A DNA stretch of 64,000 bases from Craterostigma plantagineum (lineage: Eukaryota; Streptophyta; Magnoliopsida; Lamiales; Linderniaceae). The stretch spans positions 124,001 to 188,000 of the forward strand of contig JAPQWV010000653.1 of the NCBI GenBank assembly GCA_027422505.1. The letters are read 5' to 3'. The notes below the pieces were generated by a model. The model was not told the DNA's origin, made no database searches, and was given only the letters and a program-made list of their open reading frames with translations. Positions 35,341 through 46,689 of this stretch are shown piece by piece (positions within the stretch are counted from its first letter, which is position 1; every line of letters starts with the position of its first letter). The position numbers and the translations under genes are program-made.

Positions 35341-37440
35341 GATGATGACATGTAATTGATGCAGCACGGAAGCAAGTAAGCATATTCGATTACGCAAGTC
35401 CTAGCGCATATGTCTAAGTGTTTCATAATCACAAAGCAGAGCATACGATATTTCCTAATCACATGTGATACCCATTTGCTCCCCCTGCCTATGTGCAGTT
35501 ATCTCTATGACATGCATAAGATATATCATGATCAAATTTTGCTCCCCCTGTCTAAGTGCGGATATATCCTATTAATTTCTATGTTATATCTTAAGTACAA
35601 GAATTTCGAAATTACCCGTGAGTGTGCTCCCCCTGCCTAAGTGCGCATTTTCCAAGCATGGTTCAAGTATTCATGTAATCATCGCAGCAGGCACTTAGCA
35701 CTTATCAAGAAATCTCACACAAGTCAATTTGCACAGTTAAGTATCAGAATATCACTGTATCAGAGCATAAGATCAGATAACGCAGTGTAAGATCAGCACA
35801 GATATATCCAGAGATCATAGCAAAATATTAAGCATCTTATAAGAGCATCACGGATATATCAAAAGTGCAGCTATTCCATTCGTGAGTGCACATATTCCAT
35901 ATCATTTATGCAGATATTCAATGTAAGCGTTTAAGCATCAGAGCAGACATATTAGTGAAGTTCAGAAATTTACCAATCTATATTAGTTTGCTCCCCCAGT
36001 CTAAATGAGGTTATTCCAAGTGTCCAGAGCATACATTCAAAGTCCACTTAGAGCATAGATAGATATCATATAGGCGAAAGTCAGAATTCACATACAATTA
36101 TGCTCCCATTGCATTTGTGCAGATATTTTCATGCAAATTCAGTCAGCACATGTAAGAACTAAGATATATCATATGCGCATAAAAGATTTCATGCAAATTC
36201 AGTCAGCACATGTAAGAACTAAGATATATCATATGCGCATAAAAGATTTCATGCAAATTCAGTCAGCACGCAATATCATCAAGATATATCATAGGCGTTT
36301 CATCGAATATCAAGGACAATTCTTAGACCCCTTATATCATTAATTACTCAGATTTCTCCCCCTTCAGCATCAAAAAGGGATATACTAAGGCTTTAAGACT
36401 GAAAACTTAGCGCAAAGCAACTAAGAACAATGAGAAAGAAGGAATGAATAACTTATCAAATAACGTTCTCAAGGCTGGAATCACGTTAGATCTGGCAGAT
36501 ATCGCTGATTTATTCAGCTCCCTATGATCTTATTGGAACTCTTAAAAGCTGGAGTATAACTTAGATGATTTTCAAGAGGAGAGACTGTGAACTTCGAATT
36601 ATGAGGTTAGGGTGGAAGGAGTATCGAGTGATCTAAAAAATGGGCAATTATCCAAGAGATATAGTTTTTTAAAAAATGAGATAGGATAAATTCGGTGTAA
36701 ATAGAATTAAGAAGATATGATTTTCAAACCGAATTTTGAATTGATGGGATCTCATAAATAAAGAAAAGGTTTGATAAGGGCTGAAGATTAGGGATCCAAA
36801 ACTTAGCGGCTGAAAAGAGATCTACGAATATCTTCCTAAAATAGGTTAATCACATTTTAAGAATAGATCCAGAAAATCCAACATTCCTAAAATAATTAGA
36901 TAGCTAAAAGATGATCTCAGAAGGGGATAACTATGAATTTGTTCCTAAAACAACATCACACTTAAGGATAAGATCTGAAATCCCTAAAGTAACATAGGGG
37001 CTAAAAGTAGTATCTTCGAATAGGATTATTGGGAAGTTCTTTCTAAAATAACATAATCACAGTTCTAAGGTTTGTCAGAAATATCAGACTGATTTGACCT
37101 GATCTCATAATAACGGAAAGGATTTGACTGAGCTGAGTGGGAAGGGTTTTTGAAATATCCGAGTTTCCTTAAATAACTGAGCAGACTGGAATGATATCTA
37201 CGAATTCCTTCCTAAAATAACCTGATCACATTTAAGGGCAGATCCAGAAGATTGGATATTCCTAAAATAAACTAAATGGCTGAAGGAATATCCAGGAAGA
37301 GATAACTACGAATTTCTTCCTAAAATACGAGAATCATACTTAAGGAAAAGATCTATAAGATCCACGGAAATATTCTAAGGGCTGAATGAATACCTTAAGA
37401 TAGGATAGCTAAGAATTTCTATCTAAAGTAGAGTAACCTA
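35341..37440 (-). other. Copia 3' noncoding region with reiterated polypurine-like motifs
   Basis: This 2.1 kb lies between the end of RNase H and the polypurine tract, where SIRE elements can have an env-like frame; none is seen. Plus-strand GCTCCCCCTG[CT]CTA-[AT]GTGC motifs recur near 35478, 35541 and 35625, with weaker forms near 35990 and 36101. On the element's strand these are purine tracts like the real one. Between about 36830 and 37400, blocks of the type TTCCTAAAATA plus AATCACA(C/T)TTAAG plus AGATC recur about every 110-130 bp. Confidence 0.75.
36129..36296. repeat. 60 bp tandem repeat, 2.8 copies
   Basis: Two units at 36129-36188 and 36189-36248 look identical. A third, diverged part-unit runs to about 36296. 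Each has TTCATGCAAATTCAGTCAGC at its start. The short open frame across it is a by-product of the 60 bp period. Confidence 0.92.
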
Positions 37441-37455
37441 GAGTAAATGATGGAA

Positions 37456-39424
37456 TTAGGCAGATTTACTAACCTTATTTAGCTCGATAATACCCAATCG
37501 ATCACGGATGTCGCAGAATCTTGCCTCAATTAGGGGTTTCGTGAAGATATCAGCAAGCTGATCATTTGTTCCTACGAATTCCACACTGATATTCCCCTTC
37601 TGAACATGGTCTCGTATGAAATGATGTTTAACCTCAATATGCTTAGTACGAGAGTGATGCACGGGATTCTTAGTAATACTAATGGCACTAGTGCTAAGGA
37701 ATTTTGTCATAACTTAACCCGAAATCACTAAGGGTTTGTTTCATCCAAAGAATTTGTTGACATCAATTTCCTAAGGCCATATATTCAGCTTCGGTTGTGG
37801 AGAGGGCGACAGCATTTTGCTTTCTACTAGACCAGGTAACTAGGGAATTCCCAAGTAATTGGCAAGTTCCACTAGTACTTTTCCTATCTTCCCTACAGCC
37901 GGCATAGTCGGCATCGGAATATCCCATTAATGGGAATTCTTCCGTATGAGAGTACCACAAACCATAATTGACAGTACCCTTGACATATCTAAGTATACGC
38001 TTGACTGCTGTCAAGTGAGATTCCCTAGGGTCAGACTGATATCTCGAACACATACCAACAGCAAACATGATATCAGGACGACTAGCAGTTAAGTAAAGAA
38101 GGCTACCGATCATACCTCGATATTCCGTTTGATCAACTGGTGTACCTGATTCGTCACTGTCTATTTTGGTGGTCTGATGCATGGGAGTGGAAATTGCTTT
38201 GGAGTCGTTCATCCCGAATTTGATCAGTAATTCCTTACTGTACTTAGTCTGGGATACAAAGGTTCCACCGTCAAGTTGCTTTATTTGCAACCCAAGGAAG
38301 TAGTTCAGCTCGCCCATTAAGCTCATCTCAAATTCCTTCTGCATAGACTTAGAGAATTTCTCGCAAAGAAGGATATCAGTACTACCAAATATGATATCAT
38401 CAACATATATTTGTACCAGTATCATGTGATCTCCTTCATACTTAATAAACAGTGTGTTATCAATAGTTCCAGTCGAGAATCCTATGTCAATCAAGAACTT
38501 GCTTAGCCTTTCATACCATGCCCTAGGAGCCTGCTTTAAACCATATAATGCTTTATTTAATTTAAAAACGTGATTTGGAAAATCTTCCCTGGCAAAGCCC
38601 GGTGGTTGCTCTCCATAGACCTCCTCATTTATAAAGCCATTTAAAAATGCACTTTTTACGTCCATTTGAAAAAGTTTAAAACGTTTAAAACATGCATATG
38701 CAAGTAAGACACGTATGGACTCTAATCTAGCTACTGGAGCAAAGGTTTCATCGAAATCAATACCTTCCTCCTGGGAATAACCTTTTGCAACTAACCTCGC
38801 TTTGTTCCTTGTGACATTACCATGTTCATCGAGTTTGTTGCGGAAAACCCATTTGGTTCCTATGATGGACTTTTCATCTGGTCTCTCCACGAGTGTCCAC
38901 ACTTGGCTCTTTTCGAACTGAGCCAACTCATCTTCCATGGCAGAGACCCAGGATATATCATCCAAGGCTTCATGGACTATTTTTGGTTCCATCATTGAAA
39001 GTAGTACATCATGAGATTCCTCTGTATCCTGATTTCGTACAGTTGCTCGAGTTTTGATTCCAGATCTGATATTTCCTATCACTTGATCTGTTGGATGACT
39101 GGAAGCATGTTTCCATTTTCTAGGTTGTAGCTCATTTGCTTCCGGTTCCAGTGTCTCTACATTTTCGTCTTCTGGAATATCATCCTTACCATCTTCAGTA
39201 TCCTGTAATTCTGCACAGGGAAAATCTATACCTTCCTCATCAGTAGCATCTGCGTTAGGCATTTCATCAAAAGTAACATGTATGGACTCCTGAACAGTCA
39301 ATTTCCTTTTATTATAAACCCGATATGCCTTAGAGTGAAGACTGTAACCAAGGAATATCCCTTCATCAACCTTAGAGTCAAATTTTCCTCTCTTATCTCT
39401 ATCGTTCAAGATAAAACATTTGCA
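37456..39424 (-). pseudogene. Copia reverse transcriptase and RNase H
   Basis: The longest continuous frame (39409-37763, about 548 codons) starts in the integrase-RT linker ([20 protein letters not shown]) and covers the whole [41 protein letters not shown], the catalytic [10 protein letters not shown] and DVKSAFLNG. RNase H starts with [19 protein letters not shown] and reaches the [11 protein letters not shown] catalytic Glu region. The frame then breaks, and the end continues in another frame (37710-37456: HIEVKHHFIRDHV, DQLADIFTKPL). A TGA at about 39423 separates it from the integrase frame. RT itself looks undamaged. It would copy element RNA and degrade the template. Confidence 0.93.
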
Positions 39425-40545
39425 TCAAAACACTCGAAAGTAACTTATATTCGGAGTTCTACCATGCCAGATTTCATAAGAAGTCTTCTTTAATATCGGC
39501 CTAAGGAAAACACGATTAGACACATAACAAGCTGTACTAACAGCTTCCGCCCAGAACTGTTTAGGAATATCATACTCATGTAACATAGATCTAGCCATTT
39601 CCTGTAATACCCTATTTTTACGTTCAACTACGCCATTCTGTTGAGGAGTTATAGGGGCAGAGAAGTTATGACTATATCCGTACTGATCACAGAATGATGC
39701 AAATGACTTACTATCAAATTCCAGTCCGTTATCACTGCGTATCCTACATAAGTTTGTTTCTTTTTCATTTTCAAGTCTCTTAACTAGTGATGCAAAATTA
39801 TCTAGTGCCTCATTCTTATGTGCAAGAAATATCACCCAAGTATACCTGGAATAATCATCAACAATAACAAATGCATATCTTTTACCTCGCAGAGACATCG
39901 TCTGGACTGACCAAAAAGGTCGAGATGCAGTAATTCCATAGGTCTGGATGTGGATATCACATTCTTTGCCTTGAACGATGTCTTGGTCTGCTTGCCCATT
40001 TGGCATTCCTTGCATGTTTTGTCCTTGACAAACTTTATGTCAGGAACACCTCGCACCAGTGCATTGCTTGTGATGTGAGACAGTAATTCCATGTTGGCAT
40101 GTCCTAAGCGTCTATGCCATAACCAGGTGTTATCCTGTGTAACTGCTAAGCACTTGACGTTCTGGTCAGTGATATCATCAAGAGTTATGCAATAAATATT
40201 CCTATCCCTAGATGCACTAAACAGTACCTTATCATTGGTTTTAACAATACACTTATCATTTTCAAAGGTTACCGTATGACCCTTATCACATAATTGACTA
40301 ATGCTAATGAGATTATGTTCTAGATTCTTAACTAACCATACGTCATCTATAGTAGTATGTAAAGTGTTACCGACAGTTCCAACCCCAATGATCTTAGCTT
40401 TAGTGTTGTCGGCGTAGGAGACATATCCTCCATCATAGGCTTTCACCGACACAAACTTACTGATATCACCTGTCATATGGTGGGAACACCCACTGTCGAG
40501 GTACCACTTGTTCTTTTTGCTGGATTTTCTTCTTTGTACCTGCAT
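39425..40545 (-). pseudogene. Copia protease and integrase
   Basis: The first frame (40545-39832) has the protease active site WYLDSGCSHHMTGD and then the integrase zinc-binding region: WLWHRRLGHANMELL and DKTCKECQMGKQTKTSF (His, His, Cys, Cys). The core begins LHLDLFG with the first catalytic Asp. A frame change near 39910 moves to the second frame (40015-39425): VIVDDYSRYTWVIFL, RSDNGLEFDSKSF with the second Asp, and PQQNGVVERKNRVLQE with the Glu. The DDE residues are all present but split over two frames. The protease frame is also offset from gag. Integrase would join the cDNA to the genome. Confidence 0.93.
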
Positions 40546-42313
40546 GAATCATTTCTTTTCTGAGGTGCCCAACTTCGATTGGGTCCTAAAGGGTTAGTGG
40601 TAAAATGACTCTTGTTAACACATGATATATCATCTGTCACAGACTGTGATCTCATAAATGCAGGCGCGCCAGTGTTAGAACCTTGATTCTTAGGAATCTG
40701 CTTTGGCCTCCAGATATATCTAGTTTTATCAGCTTTCTTCAAGAAACAGTGGTTAGCATAATGACCGTGACGGCCGCATGAAAAACATTTAGGCTTTCTA
40801 ATATCTAGTGAAGGTGCAGCATGCTTAGGTGTTGTGGAATATCCTATCCCTGTATTTCCAACATGTCTAGGAAGATCAAGTATCATGTTGAGATTATGTT
40901 GTCCTACAAAAAGTCTAACATTTTTTCTTCTAAGAAATCCTTAAGGACGGACGTGTCTCTAGACCTATTTTCTTGCTTCCTAAGCTTTTCGCAACTACAT
41001 AAGACTTTTTCTTCCTTAAGAGTTTCTAGCTCGGCTTTCAGACGCTCATTTTCTAGCTCTGTTTGATGCTTTTCTCTAGCTACATCATCTCGTTGCCTAA
41101 TCAGACTCTTCACTTGTGAGTTGAGCGACTTAATTCTTCTTTCTGCGTTTTGAATAATTTCAAACATCTCTTCCTTTTCATCTACTTCAGGAACTAAGGA
41201 AGCGTTATCATGAGATTCATCTTGCCTAGCATATAATTCATTTAGAAAGTAAATTTTCTTAATAGTAGATGAATCTGATACCTGATCATCGTCATTGGCC
41301 ATGTAGGCGAGATCTTCCTCCTCTTCACTTTCGGCCTCTTCCCAGTTAGTGACCATTGCTTTCTGCTTCTTTACCTTTTTGTCACCATTTTCCATAGGGC
41401 AGTTTGAGGCGAAGTGGCCTGGCTTGTTGCATTTGAAACATTTCTGCACGTTGTTCCCGGATGACGATATTCCCTTGTTCCTAGGCTGGAACTTGGAGTT
41501 TCCCTTGAACTTTCTTCTCATCCGAAACTTTTCAAATCTTCTGGTCAGCATGGCGATCTGCTCCATTAGGTCCTCCTCAGTTTCTTCTTCACCTTCAGAA
41601 TCATTTTCTTGTTCGGTGTTAAATGCAATGTTTGGTTGACTTCGGACCGTTGGTTTCTCTTTGATGGATATCTGAGTCATCTCGTAGGTGGTAAGAGATC
41701 CAATCAATTCTGACACGGAAAGTTGGTCCAAGTCCTTTGCTTCGTAGATGGCAGTTACTTTGGGATTCCATTCTCTTGGCAGAGATCTCAGTATCTTCCG
41801 TACTTTCTCACCGTCCGGTATTTTCTTTCCCAACGAGAACATTTGATTTATGATGCTCATGAATCTTGCGTACATATGGCTTATGGTCTCGTTGTCCTCC
41901 ATTTTGAACAGCTCGTATTGGTGAGTTAAGAGGGCTATTCTTTCTTGTACAACTCGAGTGGTTCCCTCATGTGTGACTTGAAGCATCTCCCACATGTCCT
42001 TGGCAGATTCGCATGAACTCACACGATTGTATTCTTCTCTTGTAAGCGCGCAGGCGATCATGTTCTTAGCTTTGGCATTCAAGGATATTCCTCGCTTGTC
42101 GGTTGTATCGTACTCGGAACCTTTCTTTGGAGTTCCATCCGCCTTCTTGGGACTGTAGGGTCCAGTCGTGATGATATCCCACAGGTCATAGTCAGTAGCA
42201 AGCAGGAATTCCTTCATACGATTTTTCCATATAGCATAGTTTGTTCCATCAAAGAGCGGTGGCCTAGAATGGGATTGTCCTTCTGCAAAAACATCAAAAC
42301 TCGAAGAAGCCAT
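40473..42313 (-). pseudogene. Copia gag
   Basis: The main frame (42313-40904, 469 residues) starts MASSSFDVFAEGQSHSRPP and has LFDGTNYAIWKNRMKEFLLA, the copia gag domain (UBN2-like, about residues 20-220), a CCHC knuckle CFKCNKPGHFASNC at about 291-304, an acidic stretch and a coiled-coil-prone tail (about 375-455). It stops in a run of Ts near 40906. A second CCHC, CFSCGRHGHYANHC, lies in a different frame (40886-40473), and the protease in a third. The start lies 46 bases inside the primer site. It would assemble the particle. The breaks could be real or sequence errors. Confidence 0.92.
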
Positions 42314-42358
42314 TAGATCTTTAACTCAGGCTTGTTAGGCCCGTCGTTTGAGTAACCC

Positions 42359-42370
42359 GCTCTGATACCA
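42359..42370 (-). other. Primer-binding site, initiator tRNA-Met type (copia)
   Basis: The minus strand reads TGGTATCAGAGC two bases inside the 5' LTR. Confidence 0.95.
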
Positions 42371-42372
42371 AA

Positions 42373-44091
42373 TGAAGATATAAAAGTGCCTAAGAGGGGG
42401 GGTGAATTAGGCTAATAAAATTTTATGCTTCTTTTTCAAAACCTTAGTGTGGTGACTTAGATATACCTACTGATGTTTGTAACTAGTATGCCTGATATAT
42501 CCTAGTAACGTCGGATGTGTGTCGGGTCTGTCTCACAGCGATAAAGAAATAACTGAAAAGTAAATGCGAGACAGGATTTTTATAGAGGTTATATCCCCAA
42601 CTGGGGTTTACTCCTCTCCTTGGGATTTTCTTCCCAAGAGTTTAACCAATCACTATAATGCACCGTAGCTGGATACAAAACTGATTGGTCAGCCCAATAC
42701 ACAACCGAAACAAGTCGAACACTAGACACTACTAGGTTACCACACGCCGAGTTTCGTTCCTCGGAATCTCCTTGATCCCGACAGACACAGCTCGCTACCG
42801 AAGGGCCCCCGGACTTGTCCTTCCCTTCACGTGTGCGTAAACGTCGACCTTGCCTCCTTGGTATTGCTCACGTCCGAAGACAACACGTCCGAAGACAGAA
42901 TATATGGCAGGGGATGATGGAATATCTGATGAATCACTCGCTCAGTGATGGATATGCAAGTTAAAGTTCTGGTAGGCAGAAAGCTATCGCAAGTGAAAGG
43001 CTCAGGAATATCTTAGTATCTCTCTGCTCAAAAATCTCTCGTAGGCTTAGATTCGCAAATTCTCTGTTCTGTTCTCTGTTTTTCGAAAGTCTAAAGTGCA
43101 GTTCATATAAATCCTTTTCTAATAGCACTTGACATGGAAAGTCATATCAAACAATAATCACCAAATCAAGCATAGTTTCCATGTAGCTTTCGAATCAATC
43201 ATACCATATAAATCATGCTTCTAATAAATCGTCACAACGGTCATATAGCACATTAAAGCATGATTATATTCCATATAAAGCTCAATTTTCGTACTCAAGC
43301 AATTTCAACCATTTCGCATATATTTTCCATATCGACATTTTCCATAAGTGATTCCCTGCTATCAGTTCCTAGTAACGAGTAACTTTAGATTTACTTTCCA
43401 AGTATGGCACATAAGATAGCAAGGCATAAGCACGTTTTCCATGTACAGCTCATAGCATTTAATCAATATATTTACCATGTTTAGCACAAAAATCATATCA
43501 GAGCTTACTTAAATCGATTTATCACATCATGGCACAACTTTCCTTATTTCAGAGATCACATCCGTTTGTAGCACATATCATATAATAGCACCTTATCCAC
43601 AAAGTCAATCAAATCAAATCTTTCCTTAATATAATAATCCAATCAGCACAAGGAAAGATATTAATTCAATATTGCACATTAAATACAGTGGAAAGCATGC
43701 AAGAATCGTATAAGTGATTTTCGTCCAGGAATAAACAAGTATCAACGGATATATCACTTTCCATATATAAACAGCATATTTTCCTTTTATAACTCAGTAG
43801 GATATCTCATGCATTATTTCCATATATAGCACAGAACGATATATCCTATCTCATGGACTGTCTATAATATGCGATCACCTAGTTCCATCAAATCATCACA
43901 AAATCACACGCAATTCAAATATTCAACACTTTAACAATTTTCAGCTCATTAACAATGCATGGTTGAATATTATCATGAACTTAGACATTTTATTTGTCCC
44001 AAATCGAATTGCTTATTTTATAGACCTAATGTCATTTCAATTACATCGTTCATCAAAACTCTCTAACATATATGGACCAAAAAGGTCAACA
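42373..44091 (-). repeat. 5' LTR of the Ty1/copia element
   Basis: 1719 bp, collinear and apparently identical to 33608-35326. It supplies promoter and terminator functions; TATA-like runs are present but not decisive. Confidence 0.96.
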
Positions 44092-44218
44092 CGCGAATTA
44101 AGCTTCGCGAATTATTAGGGTTACGGGTCGAAAATATGATTTCGCGGGCCATAAAAGTTCATGAATTGGGATAGGAAGTGAGGTTCACGGGCCCGTTCAT
44201 TTTGCGGTTTAAGGGTTT

Positions 44219-44435
44219 CACGAGTTAGGAGTACTTCGGGAACATAAAAGACTTTGCGAACCTGAGGACTTCACGAACTATAAGTATTTCGCGGGCTACT
44301 TCACGGCTCTGAAAGATTCGCGAATCATAAGCCTTTCGCGGACAGAATGAACTTCGCGTGCCCTAAGACTTTCGCGAATTATGAGTACTTCGCGAATCAG
44401 ATGAGGTTCGCGAATCAGTAGAGAGTTTCACGAAT
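44219..44435. repeat. 17-18 bp periodic array of TTCGCGAA-type sites
   Basis: TCGCG/TCACG site starts are at 44219, 44236, 44254, 44271, 44289, 44301, 44318, 44336, 44354, 44372, 44390, 44408 and 44428. Steps are 17, 18, 17, 18, 12, 17, 18, 18, 18, 18, 18 and 20. The 8 bp palindrome TTCGCGAA is the conserved core; the 10 bases between cores differ from unit to unit. Looser copies extend to 44092 on the left and to 33540-33607 before the copia insertion. Confidence 0.9.
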
Positions 44436-45502
44436 TGACCGTTGACTTCGAATTTAAATTCGAAACTTAGCTAACTGATAATAATTATTTATTCAGAGGA
44501 TCGACCCTTAAAGATTCCACCAGATTTCGTGACAGATTTTAATAGGAGGACATGTAGGTGGATTATCCATCTACAATACGTAAACACATATATATGATTT
44601 ATCTTTGTTATGTGAATTGATGTTTCTGTGACTTACGTGATTTACGTGTTTTACGTGCTTTACGTACCTTTCATGTGAATCATGCTTTTATGAGATTTCT
44701 TGTATATGCATGGCACATGCATATCATGTTAGAACGAGAGGTGATCATACCGTATTGATGCGGTGATGATTTGATATACCTACGTATAGGGTAGAATGTG
44801 GTGATTGTGATTCGAGTAGTGTCGAGGTTGGGCTCGCAGGGCACTTGGCGGAGACATACGTGATCGATCTGTCTACTCAGACGTGATCGATTCGAGGTGC
44901 ATACCGCCGGATGGGATTTTTATTTTGGTGTGGGAGATATACGACCTGGTAGGGGGCCATTGACGTGATCGATCAGTGCACTAACGGCGTAACTCGCTGC
45001 GAGACTTGGGGGTGGCCTCCCAGTAGTCTATTGCACGTTTTGGTGCCGAGCCTAACCTAGGGCCCTGCGTCGTGTGATGTGGAAATAGGAATGTGGGAAA
45101 AGAAAGAGTGTGCATTATATCATGTCGTGAGGGATTGGGATTGGGGTGGAGTGCACACTTGCATACATATATTTATTCACCTACTGGGCAAAGTGCTCAC
45201 ACGTGTTGTAGGTACCGAGCCTGGCACTGATACGCGTCAAGACTGAGACGGCTGGCGGCAGTGCTCCACGGACTTTTGAGGGCGGGGCGGTACATGGATG
45301 AAGACCTGTGGAGTGGATTTAGAGTTTTTGTTCTTTTGATATTTTTGGGGCTTTGACCCGTGCACAGAGATGACGACGTAGACGGATGTTTGTAGTAATG
45401 TATGTTGTTTTAGGAAAACGTTTTAATTAAGACGGGCCTTCCGCGACTTATGTTGCGGAAATCCGCCACTAATCCTAATTAGAAAACGAGGGTCGCCACA
45501 GG

Positions 45503-45514
45503 TGGTATCGGAGC
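45503..45514 (+). other. Primer-binding site, initiator tRNA-Met type (chromovirus F)
   Basis: TGGTATCGGAGC, one mismatch from TGGTATCAGAGC, lies two bases after the 5' LTR. Confidence 0.92.
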
Positions 45515-45662
45515 GTGGGCTTTAGATTCTGAAGACTGTCCATGTACTACCGCTCATAGGTCTGGAGAACCAGCCTGGCCTGTATATTTAAATGATTGAT
45601 TATATGATTATGCGTTATTTGATATATGTGCTTTCTATGAATGATTGTAGAACTAGTTTAAA

Positions 45663-46689
45663 ATGCCAAAGGGACGTCGGGAGTATGTGGGTAGTTCTAG
45701 TCGTAGGGCGGTTTCCGAATCCCCACCGAATAAGGACCGCTCTACTATCCATCAGTTGACCGATATGATCCGACGACAGTCACATCAGATTAATGATCTC
45801 ATTCACCGTCAAAACTCTTCGGAATGCCATGCGTCCCACGCATTGGAACGTATAGAAGCTGCTGGGGAGAGGTTCCGAAGGTTAAACCCCCTTCATTAGA
45901 GAAGGCTGCCGATCCTACGGACGTGGGGGATTCGCTCAGAACTATCAAAAGTATGTTTCGCGTTAGCCATCTGCCTGATACCGAGAAGGTGACTTGTGCC
46001 ACCTTCATGTTGCGTGGGAACGCGGGCTACTGGTGGGATACAATTCAGGTGCTCAAGGATCCCACTACGATGACCTGAGAGAGTTTCAAAACACTATTCC
46101 GAGGAAAGTATTTCACGGCACCAGATCGGGCGTAGAAGCTAAACGAATTTATCAATCTTAAGAAAGGGGGAATGTCAGTGGCAGAATACATCCACAAGTT
46201 CGAGCAACTCTCGAGGTTCGTGCCACATATAGTGGCTACGGACGAGCTGAAGATCGAACATTTTCTGGAAGGTCTCAAACCCGAGACCTTCCGAAGCGTA
46301 AGCATGTACGACACTGAAGGGAAGACTTATGCCCGTATCGCTGAACGAGCAATTTTAGCTGAGCAGGCAGAGGTTAGAGTTACAAAGGCTCAAGATACCA
46401 AGCGGAGAGCAGAAGGGCAACAAGGAGGAGGGAATCAGAAACGCCACTTCGTTGGAAAGATACCAAACTACCGTGGGAATCAACAGGGCCAACAGAATTG
46501 GCGACCAATGACCAACCAAGGACCAGCTAATGTTCCAAACCAACCCCCAAACTCTGTACCCCAGTGTCGACAGTGCGAACGTTACCACTACGGTGCATGA
46601 TATGGGACAAGACCAAACACAACTTCCCAGTGTTTTCGGTGTGGAAAGATTGGCCATTACGCTAGGGTCTGTAATGAGAGTTTAACATA
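45663..46689 (+). pseudogene. Chromovirus F gag
   Basis: The start MPKGRREYVGSSSRRAVSES at 45663 is followed by a polar helix and, after a frame change near 45850, by the capsid region: VSHLPDTEKVTCATFMLRGN and AGYWWDTIQ. A TGA near 46076 and a TAG near 46134 interrupt it. The next frame (46172-46600) has GGMSVAEYIHKFEQLSRFVP, KIEHFLEGLKPE and a QN-rich linker. The CCHC knuckle CFRCGKIGHYARVC lies at about 46629-46673. This is the Retrotrans_gag layout of chromoviruses. It would assemble the particle; here it is inactive. Confidence 0.9.

Larger units (their letters stand above)
33608..44091 (-). mobile_element. Complete Ty1/copia element (SIRE-like), 10,484 bp
   Basis: LTRs of exactly 1719 bp lie at 33608-35326 and 42373-44091, and appear identical over their whole length at a constant offset of 8765. 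The perfect target duplication cgcga is at 33603-33607 and 44092-44096. On the minus strand the order is 5' LTR, iMet primer site, gag, protease, integrase, RT, RNase H, a 2.1 kb noncoding region, polypurine tract and 3' LTR. Integrase before RT defines copia. The SIRE lineage is inferred from gag/RT wording and the long 3' region. The youngest large insertion here, yet the coding region is broken. Confidence 0.96.
32697..45500 (+). repeat. 5' LTR of chromovirus F, interrupted by a Ty1/copia element
   Basis: The LTR starts TGTAATACCCGT at 32697 and ends GGTCGCCACA at 45500, two bases before the primer site. Without the copia insertion it is about 2.3 kb. The sequence 32697-33607 matches 52366-53270 of the 3' LTR closely. 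A TTCGCGAA array (44219-44435) precedes a conserved block (GGAGGACATGTAGGTGGAT). A TATA-like run lies at 44588-44597. Confidence 0.9.

Noticed and set aside
36129..36343. A 70-residue frame with repeated 20-residue units
   Set aside because: It is produced by the 60 bp tandem repeat, a multiple of three, in the copia 3' noncoding region. No other support.
35341..37440. An env-like gene of the SIRE type
   Set aside because: No frame longer than about 80 codons and no signal or membrane segments; only repeats are seen.
40904..42313. A host CCHC zinc-finger gene
   Set aside because: It sits just inside a primer site and LTR and continues into copia protease and integrase; it is gag.
44219..44435. 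Possible CRISPR-like array (conserved core, variable spacers)
   Set aside because: The core is only 8 bp, the period 17-18 bp, and the site lies inside a plant retrotransposon LTR. No cas genes and no prokaryotic context.
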